From positions 35,378,953 to 35,442,952 of the forward strand of contig CM044961.1 in assembly GCA_024516035.1 (NCBI GenBank): 64,000 bases of DNA, in the 5' to 3' direction. Under the pieces are notes generated by a model that saw only the letters and a list, made by a program, of their open reading frames with translations, was not told the DNA's origin and did no database searches. This DNA is from Bactericera cockerelli (taxonomy: Eukaryota; Arthropoda; Insecta; Hemiptera; Triozidae). Shown one piece after another: positions 52,910 through 63,734 of the stretch. Position numbers and translations under genes: made by a program. Position 1 is the stretch's first letter, and every line of letters begins with the position of its first letter.

Positions 52910-53565
52910 TTATATACAAACAAATAATGGTAAAAATTAAAATACAAAATAGCCAAAATTAGTATAAACTGGAAAAAAAATTAACAAAATATAAACATAC
53001 GAGTATGTCCTAGCTAAAGGGCGGGGTTATTGCTTATGACAATCTCTTCCACCCAACCCGTATTAGATGAAAATGATTAGAGAAGAAAATAAGCGGCAGG
53101 TAGCTGGAGGAAAAATATCAATAATATTTTTTGTAGCTAGAAAAAAAAGATAAATGTAGTTACTAACCGAACACAGTGAGGTTCTGTTTTAACTTGGGTA
53201 GTGGAAAATTTGGCTTTCGTTTGTCTCTCTGTTTGTCTGTCTGTTCCGCGATAACTCTCGCGGAACAGACGCGATTCTTCAAAATTGTTGAAATTTAGTA
53301 TACATGTTCATTTTTTTTGCAAAAAACAAACAAAAATACTTCTATAAGTAGGTACGTTTCCTTTTGGACCATCATTTACACTAAATAGGTAAGTAATCCC
53401 TAACCCCTCCCTCCCCCATTCATCCCTAAATATCTTAAAAGCTATAAACATATAATTTAACTCACCCTCATGAGTAATACCAAAGAGCTAATAGAAACTT
53501 ACGCCCTCAATTTTCCTCGCTTCAAAATTATCTTTCTCTGTCTGTCTCTCTTTCTCTCTCTCTCT

Positions 53566-53621
<56 letters not shown>

Positions 53622-53656
53622 ACACACACTTTCTCTCTATCTCCCACACATACACT

Positions 53657-53688
<32 letters not shown>

Positions 53689-54038
53689 CTCACACACACC
53701 TCTCTCTCTCTCTCTCTCTAACACACACACTCTCTCTCTCTCTCTAACACACACACACACTCTCTCTCTCTCTCTCAGACACACAGACACACACACTCAC
53801 TTTTTCTTCCAAAAGTCCATACATTCTGAGAATTCAGACAACTCTAGACAACAACTTGGAAAATAATGTGCTAAGAAATAATTGTTTATGTTTGAGCATA
53901 GACGGAGCGGCAACCTAATTGCTAACTCAGCAGTGAACGTGTTAAGAGATAAATCAGCGAAGAACTAAAACCACTTTTGAGTTGCAAAACACGTTTTCTG
54001 TGAGGGGGTCAAAATGGTGAGAATTATGGAGAGAGAGA
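52910..54038. repeat. 1.13-kb direct repeat, left copy
   Basis: Nearly identical to 56785-57917. Contains a minus-strand LINE tail (aaagggcggggttattgctt), a ccgaacacagtgaggttctg piece with the short hairpin ttccgcgataactctcgcgg, and CT/CA microsatellites at 53535-53800. Visible differences from the right copy are mainly in microsatellite length and one base near 54002. It ends exactly where the LINE sequence starts. Confidence 0.95.
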
Positions 54039-56784
54039 TTCCTGTCCGTTGGTGTCAGAGCTCCAAGTTTCCAACACGGTGATTGTTTCTGATCACCTCC
54101 CTGTAATCGTCACCTTGAATATTCCACTCAATGTACAACAGAATAATAACTCACAGTCAAAAATAATTCGGTTCAAATGGTTGCCAGACAAAACAGAGGA
54201 GTTCAGTGATTATGTGAACAGGGCCCACATTTCATCACAAGTGGAGGATGTCTACACCGAGCTCGTTAAAACTATTCAGGACGCTGCTGCTCACTGCGGT
54301 ATGATCCACGAATTTAATTTTCCTACTAAGATAAATATAAACAAACCTTGGTACAGTAAGCAGTGCAGGGATTTAAAGAAAATGTCACGTAAGTTTTATA
54401 GAAAATGGAGACAACATAGAAAGCAAGAGAATCTGGAATCATTCTTGAAACTAAAAAAAGATCACAACCGTCTTTGCCTCAATCTTAAGAACGAGCTCGA
54501 ACAAAAGCTAAAAGAAAAATTATCAAATGTGAGAAACCCACAGGAATTCTGGGAAACAGTGAAAAAATTCAAACCACGCTCACAGAACAAAAGCAATATG
54601 ATACCTATTGAGGAATGGTCACAGTATCTTGAGGAAATGTTTAGATTATCAGTGCAAGATTCAGACGGAACGCTAAACCACACGTTCACTGATGTCCTAA
54701 GGGAACAACTGGACTCAGAATTTTGTATTGGTGAGCTGGAAAAGGGTATCAAACATATGAAAAGAAACAAAAGTCCTGGTCCAGACAACGTTCTGAATGA
54801 ATATTTAAAAGTATTGGGCCAAAATTGGAAAAATCATTTGCTGCGGTTCATAAATTTTATTTTTGACGGGGGTAATATCCCTGAAGCAATGTGCCAATCA
54901 TTTATGTCCATGCTTCACAAAAAAGGAGATCTAACAGATTGTAATAACTATAGAAACATTGCACTAATGAATAACATCTTAAAATTAATCACTCACCTAG
55001 CATCACAGCGTATCCTGGTCTGGAGCGAAGTTAATGGAATCTTCTCTGAGGCACAGGCTGGCTTCAGGCCGAATCGGGGTTGCATAGACAACATCTTCTC
55101 CCTTCATAGTATCATCTCATTACATCTCATTAATCAACGTAAACTCTACGCGGCATTTATTGACTACAAATCCGCCTTCCCCGGAGTCCAGCATGATTTG
55201 CTATTTGCGAAAATGTTCTCATTTGGAGTATCTGGCAAGATGATATCATTATTGAGAAGAATATACGACAGAGCGACAACTCAGATCAAGGTGGAGAACA
55301 AAATAACAACCAAGCAGCAAATAACCAAGGGCGTTTTGCAGGGTGATTCTTGCTCGCCGGTAGCCTTTGTTATCTTTATCAACGACCTGGAAGATTATTT
55401 TAGAGGAAAAGGTGTAGAGGGTGTACCTATCAACAATTCGAAGGACATTCTATTACTCCTTTATTGTGATGACCTCATTCTTTTGTCAAACAGCCAAGCG
55501 GATTTACAGAGAAAGCTCAACATTCTAGCCAGTTACTGTGATGAGAACAAAATGGTGGTAAACGAGGCTAAATCTAAAATTGTCGTGTTTAGACGAGGAG
55601 GAAGGTTAGCTCAATCAGATGTCTTTCATTACAAAAACAGAACATTAGAGGTTACTAATGAATACGTGTACCTGGGCATCAAGTTTTCGTCACATGCTGT
55701 ATTCCACAAAGCAGCTCTACAGGCAGTTTCTAGGGGAAAGATGTCAGTTTCCAGTGTGAAAAATATTCTCATCAACTCAAAGATGACGTCACAGGAGAGC
55801 AGAATGAAACTCTACCGATCCATAGTCTGTGCTACCCTCCTATATGGTGCTGAAGTCTGGGGCAGTAGGTACGGGGACGTGATTGAACCAGCACAAAGTC
55901 AATTCATAAAATCAGTATTCTGTCTACCGCGATCTACTCCTCACTACATGCTCAGATTGGAATTTGGCATCGTCAAGCTGGCATACCTTGTGCTAAAACA
56001 AATGCTGGGATGGTGGCTCAAGTTACTTTCTATGTCTGAAGAACGGTTCCCAAAAATCTGCTTCAATCAGCTTGTACACACGGACCAGCTGGCAAGGAAC
56101 CTAGAAAAATACAACTGGGCATCACTCCTGAGAGCGAAATTGGTGGGGCTGGGCTTTGGTGAGGTATGGGAGGCGCAATCACGTGAGCTGCTGAAGAACA
56201 AAATGGATGAAATTCTGTCTACCTACGAGATTCAGTTGATTGAGCAGGACTATGTCAGACTGGAACATTCGTCTTACTGCACTTGGTACAAGGAGCTGAA
56301 GTCGAAACCTGAGGAAATAAAACCCATCACTTCCAGTTATGTTTCAATTCCTGGAATAATTGCCAGGACTAGGATAATAGCTCAAATTCGGTTAAGTGCA
56401 AATTCAAAGGTCAACTTTTACATTAACAGAATAAGCTATTCTTGGAACAGTGATGAGGAATGTACACTTTGTAATTTACACGAAAGCGAAAATCTTTACC
56501 ATTTCTTATTTAAATGTCCCCATTTTACATGTCTTAGGAACCAATACTTGAGTAAATGGCTAGGTGATGACCAACTGTCTATAAAACGTCTAGTAGAGGA
56601 TCCATCTCGTTCTGACATTAACAATGTGTTCTTTTATGTTCAGGGAGCTTTAAGGCTAAGAGCATTCCTTAGAAATGAATAGGTATATTTGTTGTGTACG
56701 TAATTTTATACGTTAGCTTACTGTTTATTCTGTTTACGAGTTTTTTTTTTTGTTTTTTTACAAATTAACGGGGTTTACCCATGT
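54039..56784 (+). mobile_element. 5'-truncated non-LTR retrotransposon (LINE)
   Basis: Lies exactly between the two 1.13-kb repeats. It begins inside the endonuclease region (only the terminal SDHLPV box is left), carries the full RT frame and ends after about 100 bp of 3' UTR (T-run, then acaaattaacggggtttacc). The uninterrupted frame points to a recent insertion. The clade was not assigned. Confidence 0.9.
54049..56682 (+). CDS. LINE ORF2: reverse transcriptase with C-terminal zinc knuckle, endonuclease truncated
   Basis: 877 codons without a stop. The first codon is TTG and the frame is open back to 54004 through flanking DNA, so there is no genuine start. Residues 14-19, SDHLPV, are the last catalytic box of an APE-type endonuclease. 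RT blocks: NKSPGPDNVLNEYL (about 238), NYRNIALMN (about 300), AGFRPNRGCIDNIF (about 337), AFIDYKSAFPGVQ with the first catalytic Asp (about 370), GVLQGDSCSP (about 428) and YCDD, the active-site F/YxDD (about 472). Near 805, CTLCNLHESENLYHFLFKC gives the CCHC knuckle. Such proteins copy their own RNA at a nicked chromosomal target. This copy lacks the nicking domain, so it should not move by itself. Confidence 0.95.
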   Translation: MVSELQVSNTVIVSDHLPVIVTLNIPLNVQQNNNSQSKIIRFKWLPDKTEEFSDYVNRAHISSQVEDVYTELVKTIQDAAAHCGMIHEFNFPTKININKPWYSKQCRDLKKMSRKFYRKWRQHRKQENLESFLKLKKDHNRLCLNLKNELEQKLKEKLSNVRNPQEFWETVKKFKPRSQNKSNMIPIEEWSQYLEEMFRLSVQDSDGTLNHTFTDVLREQLDSEFCIGELEKGIKHMKRNKSPGPDNVLNEYLKVLGQNWKNHLLRFINFIFDGGNIPEAMCQSFMSMLHKKGDLTDCNNYRNIALMNNILKLITHLASQRILVWSEVNGIFSEAQAGFRPNRGCIDNIFSLHSIISLHLINQRKLYAAFIDYKSAFPGVQHDLLFAKMFSFGVSGKMISLLRRIYDRATTQIKVENKITTKQQITKGVLQGDSCSPVAFVIFINDLEDYFRGKGVEGVPINNSKDILLLLYCDDLILLSNSQADLQRKLNILASYCDENKMVVNEAKSKIVVFRRGGRLAQSDVFHYKNRTLEVTNEYVYLGIKFSSHAVFHKAALQAVSRGKMSVSSVKNILINSKMTSQESRMKLYRSIVCATLLYGAEVWGSRYGDVIEPAQSQFIKSVFCLPRSTPHYMLRLEFGIVKLAYLVLKQMLGWWLKLLSMSEERFPKICFNQLVHTDQLARNLEKYNWASLLRAKLVGLGFGEVWEAQSRELLKNKMDEILSTYEIQLIEQDYVRLEHSSYCTWYKELKSKPEEIKPITSSYVSIPGIIARTRIIAQIRLSANSKVNFYINRISYSWNSDEECTLCNLHESENLYHFLFKCPHFTCLRNQYLSKWLGDDQLSIKRLVEDPSRSDINNVFFYVQGALRLRAFLRNE

Positions 56785-57427
56785 TTATATACAAACAAAT
56801 AATGGTAAAAATTAAAATACAAAATAGCCAAAATTAGTATAAACTGGAAAAAAAATTAACAAAATATAAACATACGAGTATGTCCTAGCTAAAGGGCGGG
56901 GTTATTGCTTATGACAATCTCTTCCACCCAACCCGTATTAGATGAAAATGATTAGAGAAGAAAATAAGCGGCAGGTAGCTGGAGGAAAAATATCAATAAT
57001 ATTTTTTGTAGCTAGAAAAAAAAGATAAATGTAGTTACTAACCGAACACAGTGAGGTTCTGTTTTAACTTGGGTAGTGGAAAATTTGGCTTTCGTTTGTC
57101 TCTCTGTTTGTCTGTCTGTTCCGCGATAACTCTCGCGGAACAGACGCGATTCTTCAAAATTGTTGAAATTTAGTATACATGTTCATTTTTTTTGCAAAAA
57201 ACAAACAAAAATACTTCTATAAGTAGGTACGTTTCCTTTTGGACCATCATTTACACTAAATAGGTAAGTAATCCCTAACCCCTCCCTCCCCCATTCATCC
57301 CTAAATATCTTAAAAGCTATAAACATATAATTTAACTCACCCTCATGAGTAATACCAAAGAGCTAATAGAAACTTACGCCCTCAATTTTCCTCGCTTCAA
57401 AATTATCTTTCTCTGTCTGTCTCTCTT

Positions 57428-57497
<70 letters not shown>

Positions 57498-57530
57498 ACA
57501 CACACTTTCTCTCTATCTCCCACACATACA

Positions 57531-57562
<32 letters not shown>

Positions 57563-57917
57563 CTCTCACACACACACTCTCTCTCTCTCTCTCTAACACA
57601 CACACTCTCTCTCTCTCTCTAACACACACACACACTCTCTCTCTCTCTCTCTCTCAGACACACAGACACACACACTCACTTTTTCTTCCAAAAGTCCATA
57701 CATTCTGAGAATTCAGACAACTCTAGACAACAACTTGGAAAATAATGTGCTAAGAAATAATTGTTTATGTTTGAGCATAGACGGAGCGGCAACCTAATTG
57801 CTAACTCAGCAGTGAACGTGTTAAGAGATAAATCAGCGAAGAACTAAAACCACTTTTGAGTTGCAAAACACGTTTTCTTTGAGGGGGTCAAAATGGTGAG
57901 AATTATGGAGAGAGAGA
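56785..57917. repeat. 1.13-kb direct repeat, right copy
   Basis: Starts immediately after the LINE 3' end at ttatatacaaacaaataatg and matches 52910-54038 to the ggagagagaga that precedes the LINE 5' end. After it the unique flank continues as a GA tract. Confidence 0.95.
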
Positions 57918-58098
57918 GAGAGGAGGAAGATAGAAAAGACTATAATATATAATGAAGAAGAATTTGAGTGAAAAAGGAGGGAGTCAAAACCGTTAATATT
58001 ATGAGGGGAGTATATTATAAGGAGTGAGAGAGAGAAATAGAGAGTAAGAAGAGAGAAGGCTAGGATAAAGGAGTGTTTGAGTGAAAAAAGGCAAGAGA

Positions 58099-58156
<58 letters not shown>

Positions 58157-58850
58157 GGGAAGAGGAAGATAGGAAAGACTATAAAATGAAGAAGAATTTG
58201 AGTGAAAGAAGAGTGAGAAGGAGTGAGTCAAAACTGTTAAAATTATGGCGGTAGTATATAAGAAGTGAGAGAGAGAGAGAGTCACAAACGTAAGAATTAT
58301 GGTGCGGAGTATATAAGGGGAGAGAGAAAGAGGAAGCAAAAGGAATAGTAGAGTGGAAAGTAGGAAGTAGAGAAAAGAGACAGAGACAGAGAAATAGATA
58401 GAGGAAGAGATAAGTGTGTGAGAGAGAAAAAATAAAGAAGAAAGAAGAGAAAGGGGAGAAAAGAAAGAGAAAAACAAAAAGGGAAAAGAGATTGTAGAGA
58501 GAGAAAGAAAATAAAGCAAAAAGCTATGAATTAGTATAAGAGTATTAGGCTAAGTATAGTAAGTAAATGAGGGTCAGAAAAAGAGTGAGAGAGATGCAGA
58601 TAGGAAGAGAGCAAGACGGAGAGGGAAGGAGATATAGGAAGAAAGAGAGAGAGAGAGAGAGAGAGAGTGAGTGAGACGTGAAAAAATCCCACATGTCAGT
58701 AAACAATGGATGAAAAAAGAGAGAGAGGGAGAGAGAGGGAGAGGGAGGGAGAGAGAGAGAGAGAGGGAGAGAGAGAGGGAAAGAGAGAGTTTTGGAGAGA
58801 GGGGAGGAAAGAGGAGAGGGAGAGAGGGAGGAATCACAGGGAGAGGATTA
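57918..58850. repeat. GA-rich microsatellite region
   Basis: Long GA runs at 58095-58155 and 58640-58800 with purine-rich linkers. gtgagagagagaaatag... blocks and tatggcggtagtatataaga / tatggtgcggagtatataag show three or four diverged copies of a longer unit (near 57995, 58235, 58290). Confidence 0.92.
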
Positions 58851-59165
58851 GAATGAAAATCTCTATTTTTCTTTACAAAAGACTAACGTATATGATACAA
58901 TACTTATAACTACTACTACAATACATACAGTTATATAAACGGAGACAGTAGTATGGAATGATATTTCCCGAAGAAAAAAAATAGTTACCTATATTAAAAA
59001 TTAACTAACCGAAGAATTTCTAGATGGAAAGGTAAGAAACTGTTTTTCAAATATTTTTTCCGTTTATTTTTACATAACATCTCTCATTATGATATTTTAT
59101 TGATATCTACATTCATATTGAGTATTCAGGTAAAAGTGACTTTATCTCTTTGAAAACATTAAAAT
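58851..59165. other. Unassigned AT-rich stretch
   Basis: Nothing recognised. Confidence 0.4.
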
Positions 59166-59338
59166 CTGTCCCGGTAGCTCAGTGGTAAAGGCGGCACTCT
59201 GTGAATCCAGAGATTCCAGAGGTCGCGGGTTCGAAATCCAGCCGGGACATGACAAGTTATCCTCCCATTTGGCATTTTTACCACATAATATGTCTTGGAC
59301 TTACTTGGACTTACTGCTGAAAAAAAAAAAAAAAAAAT
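59166..59338 (+). mobile_element. tRNA-derived SINE (cccggtagctcagtgg family), 3'-shortened
   Basis: cccggtagctcagtggtaaa, gcgggttcgaaatccagccg, body to ggacttactgctg, then poly(A) running straight into the next SINE. Confidence 0.88.
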
Positions 59339-59560
59339 CCAGTCAAGTGGTAAACGCGCTAGTCTGATAATCCAGGTAGCGTAGGGATCCGTTGGTTCGA
59401 ATCCCACACAGTGCATTAATTTTCCCTCATTAATTTGAGTTTGTGACCACATAATAATAAGACTCTGAGGGTTAGGATGTAGAAAATGCTTTGAGCCTTG
59501 ACCTCGCCTGGTGGTTACCTTCCACTAAAGAGTGTTATTATTAATTTTATTTTTTATTAT
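59339..59560 (+). mobile_element. tRNA-derived SINE (gatccgttggtt family)
   Basis: aagtggtaaacgcgctagtc, ccgttggttcgaatcccaca, gagtttgtgaccacataata, ctcgcctggtggttaccttc, (tta)n tail. Confidence 0.9.
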
Positions 59561-59619
59561 TATTACCATTAAAGTCATGAAACTCCTACCTATTCATCTA
59601 TTCTCGAACACAAAGTTTT

Positions 59620-59702
59620 AAAAACACACACACCCCCCTCCCCCCCCCCCCCACACACACACACACACAAAACACACACACACACCCCCACACACACACA
59701 AT
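59620..59702. repeat. CA / poly(C) microsatellite
   Basis: acacac and cccccc runs alternate. Confidence 0.95.
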
Positions 59703-60479
59703 TGAGTCAGATAAGCCCCACGGAGTGTGTTCATAAATCTGCCAATAATAGAAAGCTTATTATTTTATACATGTCAATCAAGACATAATCTGACATAGAA
59801 AAATACTCAAGGAACGTGAGTAGAGATAAGATACCTACTTCAAAAGTAGCTGAAGGTAGGTAAATAAGATACCATGATGGCAATCCTGCAAAATGCTGCA
59901 AAGTGAGTATAATAATAATTCCGTGTCTGTGAGATATAGGCACAGATAATAGTAATAATTCTGTGTCCGTGAGATAGAGGTATAGATTTTTTTTTTTTTT
60001 TAATTTAATATGCAGTTCCCTTGGGGACCCAATATACAAAATAATGAAGCACAAAAATTGAACTTTAAAAATTATCAAACATTAAATTATTAAAATACAA
60101 ATGGTAACAAGTTATTGATAGTGTTAGATACCTATATGTATTGTGGTGGTGAGAGGATTATATGGACACCTAGATCCAATGTTAAGGCTCCTTTCATGTC
60201 CATTGATTCTATTTGGTTTTGAACGTCCTGATTTTGACATGCTACCAGAATTTTATTTTGAAAAAAAAAAAAAAAAAAAAAAAAACTGGATTTATACCTA
60301 CTAAATTTTAAGAAATATTCAAGTACACTATTTGAACACACTACACATACACCACTCACTGGACACGGGAGGAGTCCAGAACAATGGTTCTGGACATCCC
60401 ATATCAATCCTTCCAACATCATAACATTACACATGAAAGAAAGGAAGAAGCCAAGGTAACTAACTACATTAGATTAGTT
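59703..60479. repeat. Dispersed-repeat pieces
   Basis: 59915-60260 matches 48590-48765 in part, and 60350-60430 matches 43980-44070. An A-run lies at 60261-60284. No gene. Confidence 0.55.
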
Positions 60480-60665
60480 ATCATATTTGTGTTAATCACT
60501 TACGTGACATCACAACTACTCTAACTCGCTTTACTAAATCCACGCTGTGGCTGTATGGAATGGCCTTGCCTAGCAATACCAAAAAGAAATCCAAGCTGAA
60601 ACCGGGACTTGAACCACCGACCTCCAGGTTACAAGTCCGCCGCACTATCGATGAGGCTACTCAGG
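60480..60665 (-). mobile_element. tRNA-derived SINE (gatcgataaggcgg family), minus strand
   Basis: tgtgttaatcacttacgtga, ccgggacttgaaccaccgac, agtccgccgcactatcgatg. The middle has an extra 30 bp (tgtatggaatggccttgcct). Confidence 0.82.
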
Positions 60666-61037
60666 TCGGTAGGTAACTATACATCAATTCTAACTTTGGG
60701 AAAAGGGTGTGTCAATCACGTATTATAATATTATGTACAATGTACATATGGTAAATATTTATGTATGCTGACTGAACATAGAACATATCTTTATGTATGC
60801 TGACTGAACATACTCGTAGAACATACATTCTGTGCTGACGCTCCAAGGAGGTAAATCTGAAGGATGGGCCGGAAATTATCAACATTCCTTCTTGCTAGGC
60901 CCAGAGATTTTGTGTGGGGGGCGGGAGGGGGGAGGGGCTGGTCCGATTAAATGAGGGTCATCTACTAAGAAAAGTCCTGAGACATCTTTCCCTCTACTTC
61001 TCTCTCTGTCCTCTGGTGTTTCCTTCTCTGTCGCTAT
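60666..61037. other. Unassigned stretch
   Basis: Short duplication atttatgtatgctgactgaa (60757, 60790). A G-rich run occurs at 60915-60940. No coding support. Confidence 0.4.
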
Positions 61038-61270
61038 CTCCCGGTAGCTCAGTGGTAAAGGCGGCACTCTGTGAATCCAAAGATTCCAGAGTTCGTGGGT
61101 TCAAAAACCAGCCGGGACATGACAAGTTTTCCTCCCATTCGGGATTTTTACCACATAGTAATGTCTCTTGGGCTTACTGCTGGAATAATGAAGCCTTACA
61201 AGCCCGATTAGGACTTGAATAGTCCTAATCGGGCAGTATAAATAAGGCAATATTATTTTTATTATTATTA
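61038..61270 (+). mobile_element. tRNA-derived SINE (cccggtagctcagtgg family)
   Basis: cccggtagctcagtggtaaa, gttcgtgggttcaaaaaccagc, body, tail taatcgggcagtataaataa + (att)n; contains a short internal duplication of cctaatcgg. Confidence 0.88.
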
Positions 61271-61659
61271 TCTACTTCTCCTCCTCTCTTGTTTTCTCTC
61301 TCTGTCTCACTCTCCCTTCTCTCTCTCTTTATTTTTGTCTCTCTTTCTTTCTCTCCTTCTTTCATACCAATACCTATGACTACCTCAGTTTCTATCCCTC
61401 TCCCCTCTATACCTCTTCTCCTGTTCACAATTACCTAGCATTATCTCTCTCTCCCAATGTCTTATCGGTAATTATCTTCCTCAATCTCTCTCTCTCTCTT
61501 CCCAAATTCCTTATCGATAATTCGCCGGAAACCACCAAATTGACTAACAACCTCCAACCTCCATACTATGCCACCTGTGGAATCATCCAATAGATAATGT
61601 GTATCAAGTTAGCCTCCGTGGCGTAACGGTTGTGTCTACTGCCCATTGCCCAATGCCCA
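61271..61659. repeat. CT-rich tracts and SINE head scrap
   Basis: 61275-61360 and 61440-61500 are CT-rich. 61611-61640 (gcctccgtggcgtaacggtt) is the start of a CCGTGGCG-family SINE, cut after about 35 bp. Confidence 0.75.
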
Positions 61660-62298
61660 TGGTCAAACTTCTTAAAAAAGACAAACTCCAACAGCCTTTG
61701 ATTTCAGCTGAGGCCAAGTTTGAAACTCCTGGAAGTGAAGATCCTCCCTGATCATTTTTTATATTGATTTCAACTACAGTTTTAATTCTACTTTGAGAAT
61801 TAAAACAAATATTTGGAGATCTCACAGTCCAAGGTCTGGATAATTCTACCATACTTCTGCAGGTTTGAGAAAATATTGAGGTGTCTCCTTCTAATTTGTC
61901 TTTTCCCACTTAGGCAGAGGGTCGAAGTTGCGTGTCAGTCTTCTCCATACTTCTCACATCTACCGGGACTTCTCACATCTTCTCACATTCTCCATACTTC
62001 TCACATCTACCGGGACAGCCTGTACAAGTGTAATAATAAAACAATTTTCAGTCCTACAATATATCTTCTCCTCCACATCCCACAGGAGATGAAGGCTCCA
62101 CAACTCACCGGGCTGAGGTTTCTCATCCAAAAAGGATTTCTTTATTTGGATGAGAAAATGGCGAGGAAATTGAGGTTGCTCATGTAAAGGAAGAAGAAAA
62201 TTGTCTGGAGGCACACACCCAGCTATTGTAGCAAAACATTGAGGAAAATATTCCTCAGCTCCTAATATATTCTTCTGATGTACATTTGTGTTGCACAC
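61660..62298 (-). other. Unrecognised minus-strand coding-like segment
   Basis: Two long minus frames sit in series. 61960-62298 (112 codons) has LGAEEYFPQCFATIAGCVPP, QPQFPRHFLIQIKKSFLDEK and ELWSLHLLWDVEEKIYC. 61604-61909 (101 codons) has GDTSIFSQTCRSMVELSRPW and NSQSRIKTVVEINIKN. Between them is a 45-bp tandem duplication (gtagatgtgagaagtatgga). Composition is less AT-rich than the surroundings and not microsatellite-like. An acceptor-like acatcag lies at about 62275. I do not recognise a family; it may be an exon, a decayed gene or a retroelement part. Confidence 0.3.
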
Positions 62299-62813
62299 AC
62301 ATAATATATAAAGTTTAATGTGGATATCTACCTACTATGTACAATTGTACATAATATAACAAAATAGACAAAAGAAAATACACACGAACTAGGTTTAGCT
62401 TAAGTATAGCTCGTTTTGTTTTTCTTGGCGTTGCAAAATTATCGTTTTGCTTGATATAGCTAATACTTGTATATCTTCAGTTCACTGATATTACTCAACA
62501 TGAATAATATGTGGAGATTACCAGAAAGAACATCGATTTTATTTATTCATTAAATTGACACCTCATATTTTAAACTAATTTTTTTTCCAATTGACACATC
62601 ATATTATTTTAATATTTGACATGTTTTTTTTTCCCTGCATTACCTAATGTCTTTTTTAGGTAATTCAATTTCATGTCTTAATTTTCAATTTTTTTTTTTT
62701 ATATATTATAATATCATTGTATCTGTCAAACTATTGTGAACTTTCCTTCTTGAATTTTATTAAATACAATTTAGAATTATTATGTCTTAAAAATCTCAAA
62801 GTATAACATGTTA
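62299..62813. other. Unassigned AT-rich stretch
   Basis: Poly(T) runs; nothing recognised. Confidence 0.4.
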
Positions 62814-62878
62814 TGTCCCGGCTGGTTTCGAACACGCGACCTCTCTAATATCTGATTTATAGAGCTACCGGGCATAAG
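62814..62878 (-). repeat. tRNA-like SINE head (cccggtagctc family), minus strand
   Basis: gtcccggctggtttcgaaca, cgcgacctct and gagctaccggg form the inverse of the tRNA-like head only. Confidence 0.65.
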
Positions 62879-63457
62879 TAGACACTTCCTAATGCGGACT
62901 AGTTTGTCTATTAACCGACTTGAACATAAATATGTACCTCTTACCTACAGACGAGTATAGGCAGATAATTTAGGCATCATATCATTCCAAAACCGGAATA
63001 TAGGAGAGAGCCTCCGGCCATTCCTTTATACTGCACAAGGGCTGTTGTTTTCACAACCCAGGACAACATTTACATACCTTTTATACCTGAACCTGATCTC
63101 TGCTTGTTATCTCAAAGGGAAACGCAGGTGCAGTGGTCTAACGTGCTCTCAGAAGTTTGCATAAGCTTAGGAGATAATATTAAGAAATATCATTATTGTA
63201 CAAATAAAAAAAAAACCATATTATTCAATTCAATTCAATTCTTTTTTCTGAGTACAGGGGATATATGATTTCTTAAATTCTTAATGTTCGTCACTCCAAG
63301 ACACAAGGACCATATAGACCATAGGTACTTCATTGGTGTGGCCCTTAGTGTGGGATGACGACAGCCAAAAGAAACTAGCATAAGCTCAGTTAAAAATATT
63401 ATGAATTATGTAAACTGTCATTGTTATATAATATATTTGAACCATTTACTTGTCATC
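62879..63457. other. Unassigned stretch with LINE-tail motif
   Basis: ttcaattcaattcaattc at 63224-63241 resembles the inverse of a (TGAAT)n LINE tail. Nothing else recognised. Confidence 0.4.
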
Positions 63458-63710
63458 TATACTTATAAAAGATAGTTTCACTGACTGACTGACTCACTGA
63501 TTCATCACTGTTTCTCCGAACTGGTAAGTCCTAGGAAACTGAAATTTGGTAGGTAGCTTTGTCTTATAGTCTAGATGTGCAATAAGACGGGATTTTTCGG
63601 AATTACCACTACAACACCTGCCATTGGCAAAAAAGGATTTTTTGCTTTCACCGCTATTTCGTCGCACGGCCATGCCTCGGTCCGCAAAGCAGGCGACAGC
63701 CCGCTATTGT
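63458..63710. mobile_element. Possible Helitron-like relic
   Basis: Begins tctatacttataaaagatag followed by ctgactgactgactcactga and ends with a small hairpin gcaggcgacagcccgc followed by tattg. This start/hairpin layout recalls insect Helitron-type non-autonomous elements, but the canonical CTRR end is not clear. Confidence 0.35.
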
Positions 63711-63734
63711 ATTAAATAAATATAAAATTGGACT

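Noticed and set aside
54049..54051. TTG as the true start of the LINE protein
   Set aside because: The element is truncated inside the endonuclease domain and the frame is open into flanking DNA; the start was lost.
52910..57917. LTR retrotransposon with 1.13-kb LTRs flanking a reverse transcriptase
   Set aside because: The protein is a non-LTR type (APE-endonuclease SDHLPV box, LINE RT motifs, CCHC C-terminus) with no protease, integrase or RNase H order of LTR elements. The repeats lack TG...CA ends and a primer-binding site, and contain microsatellites and another LINE's tail.
29204..61270. Functional tRNA genes at the gctcagtgg ... ggttcgaa segments
   Set aside because: Each is one member of a multi-copy family with a common non-tRNA body and tail, and the acceptor arms do not pair; these are tRNA-derived SINE heads.
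63083..63091. TATA-like tataaaagg on the minus strand as a promoter
   Set aside because: No exon, initiator or downstream coding start could be tied to it in AT-rich DNA; chance occurrence is likely.
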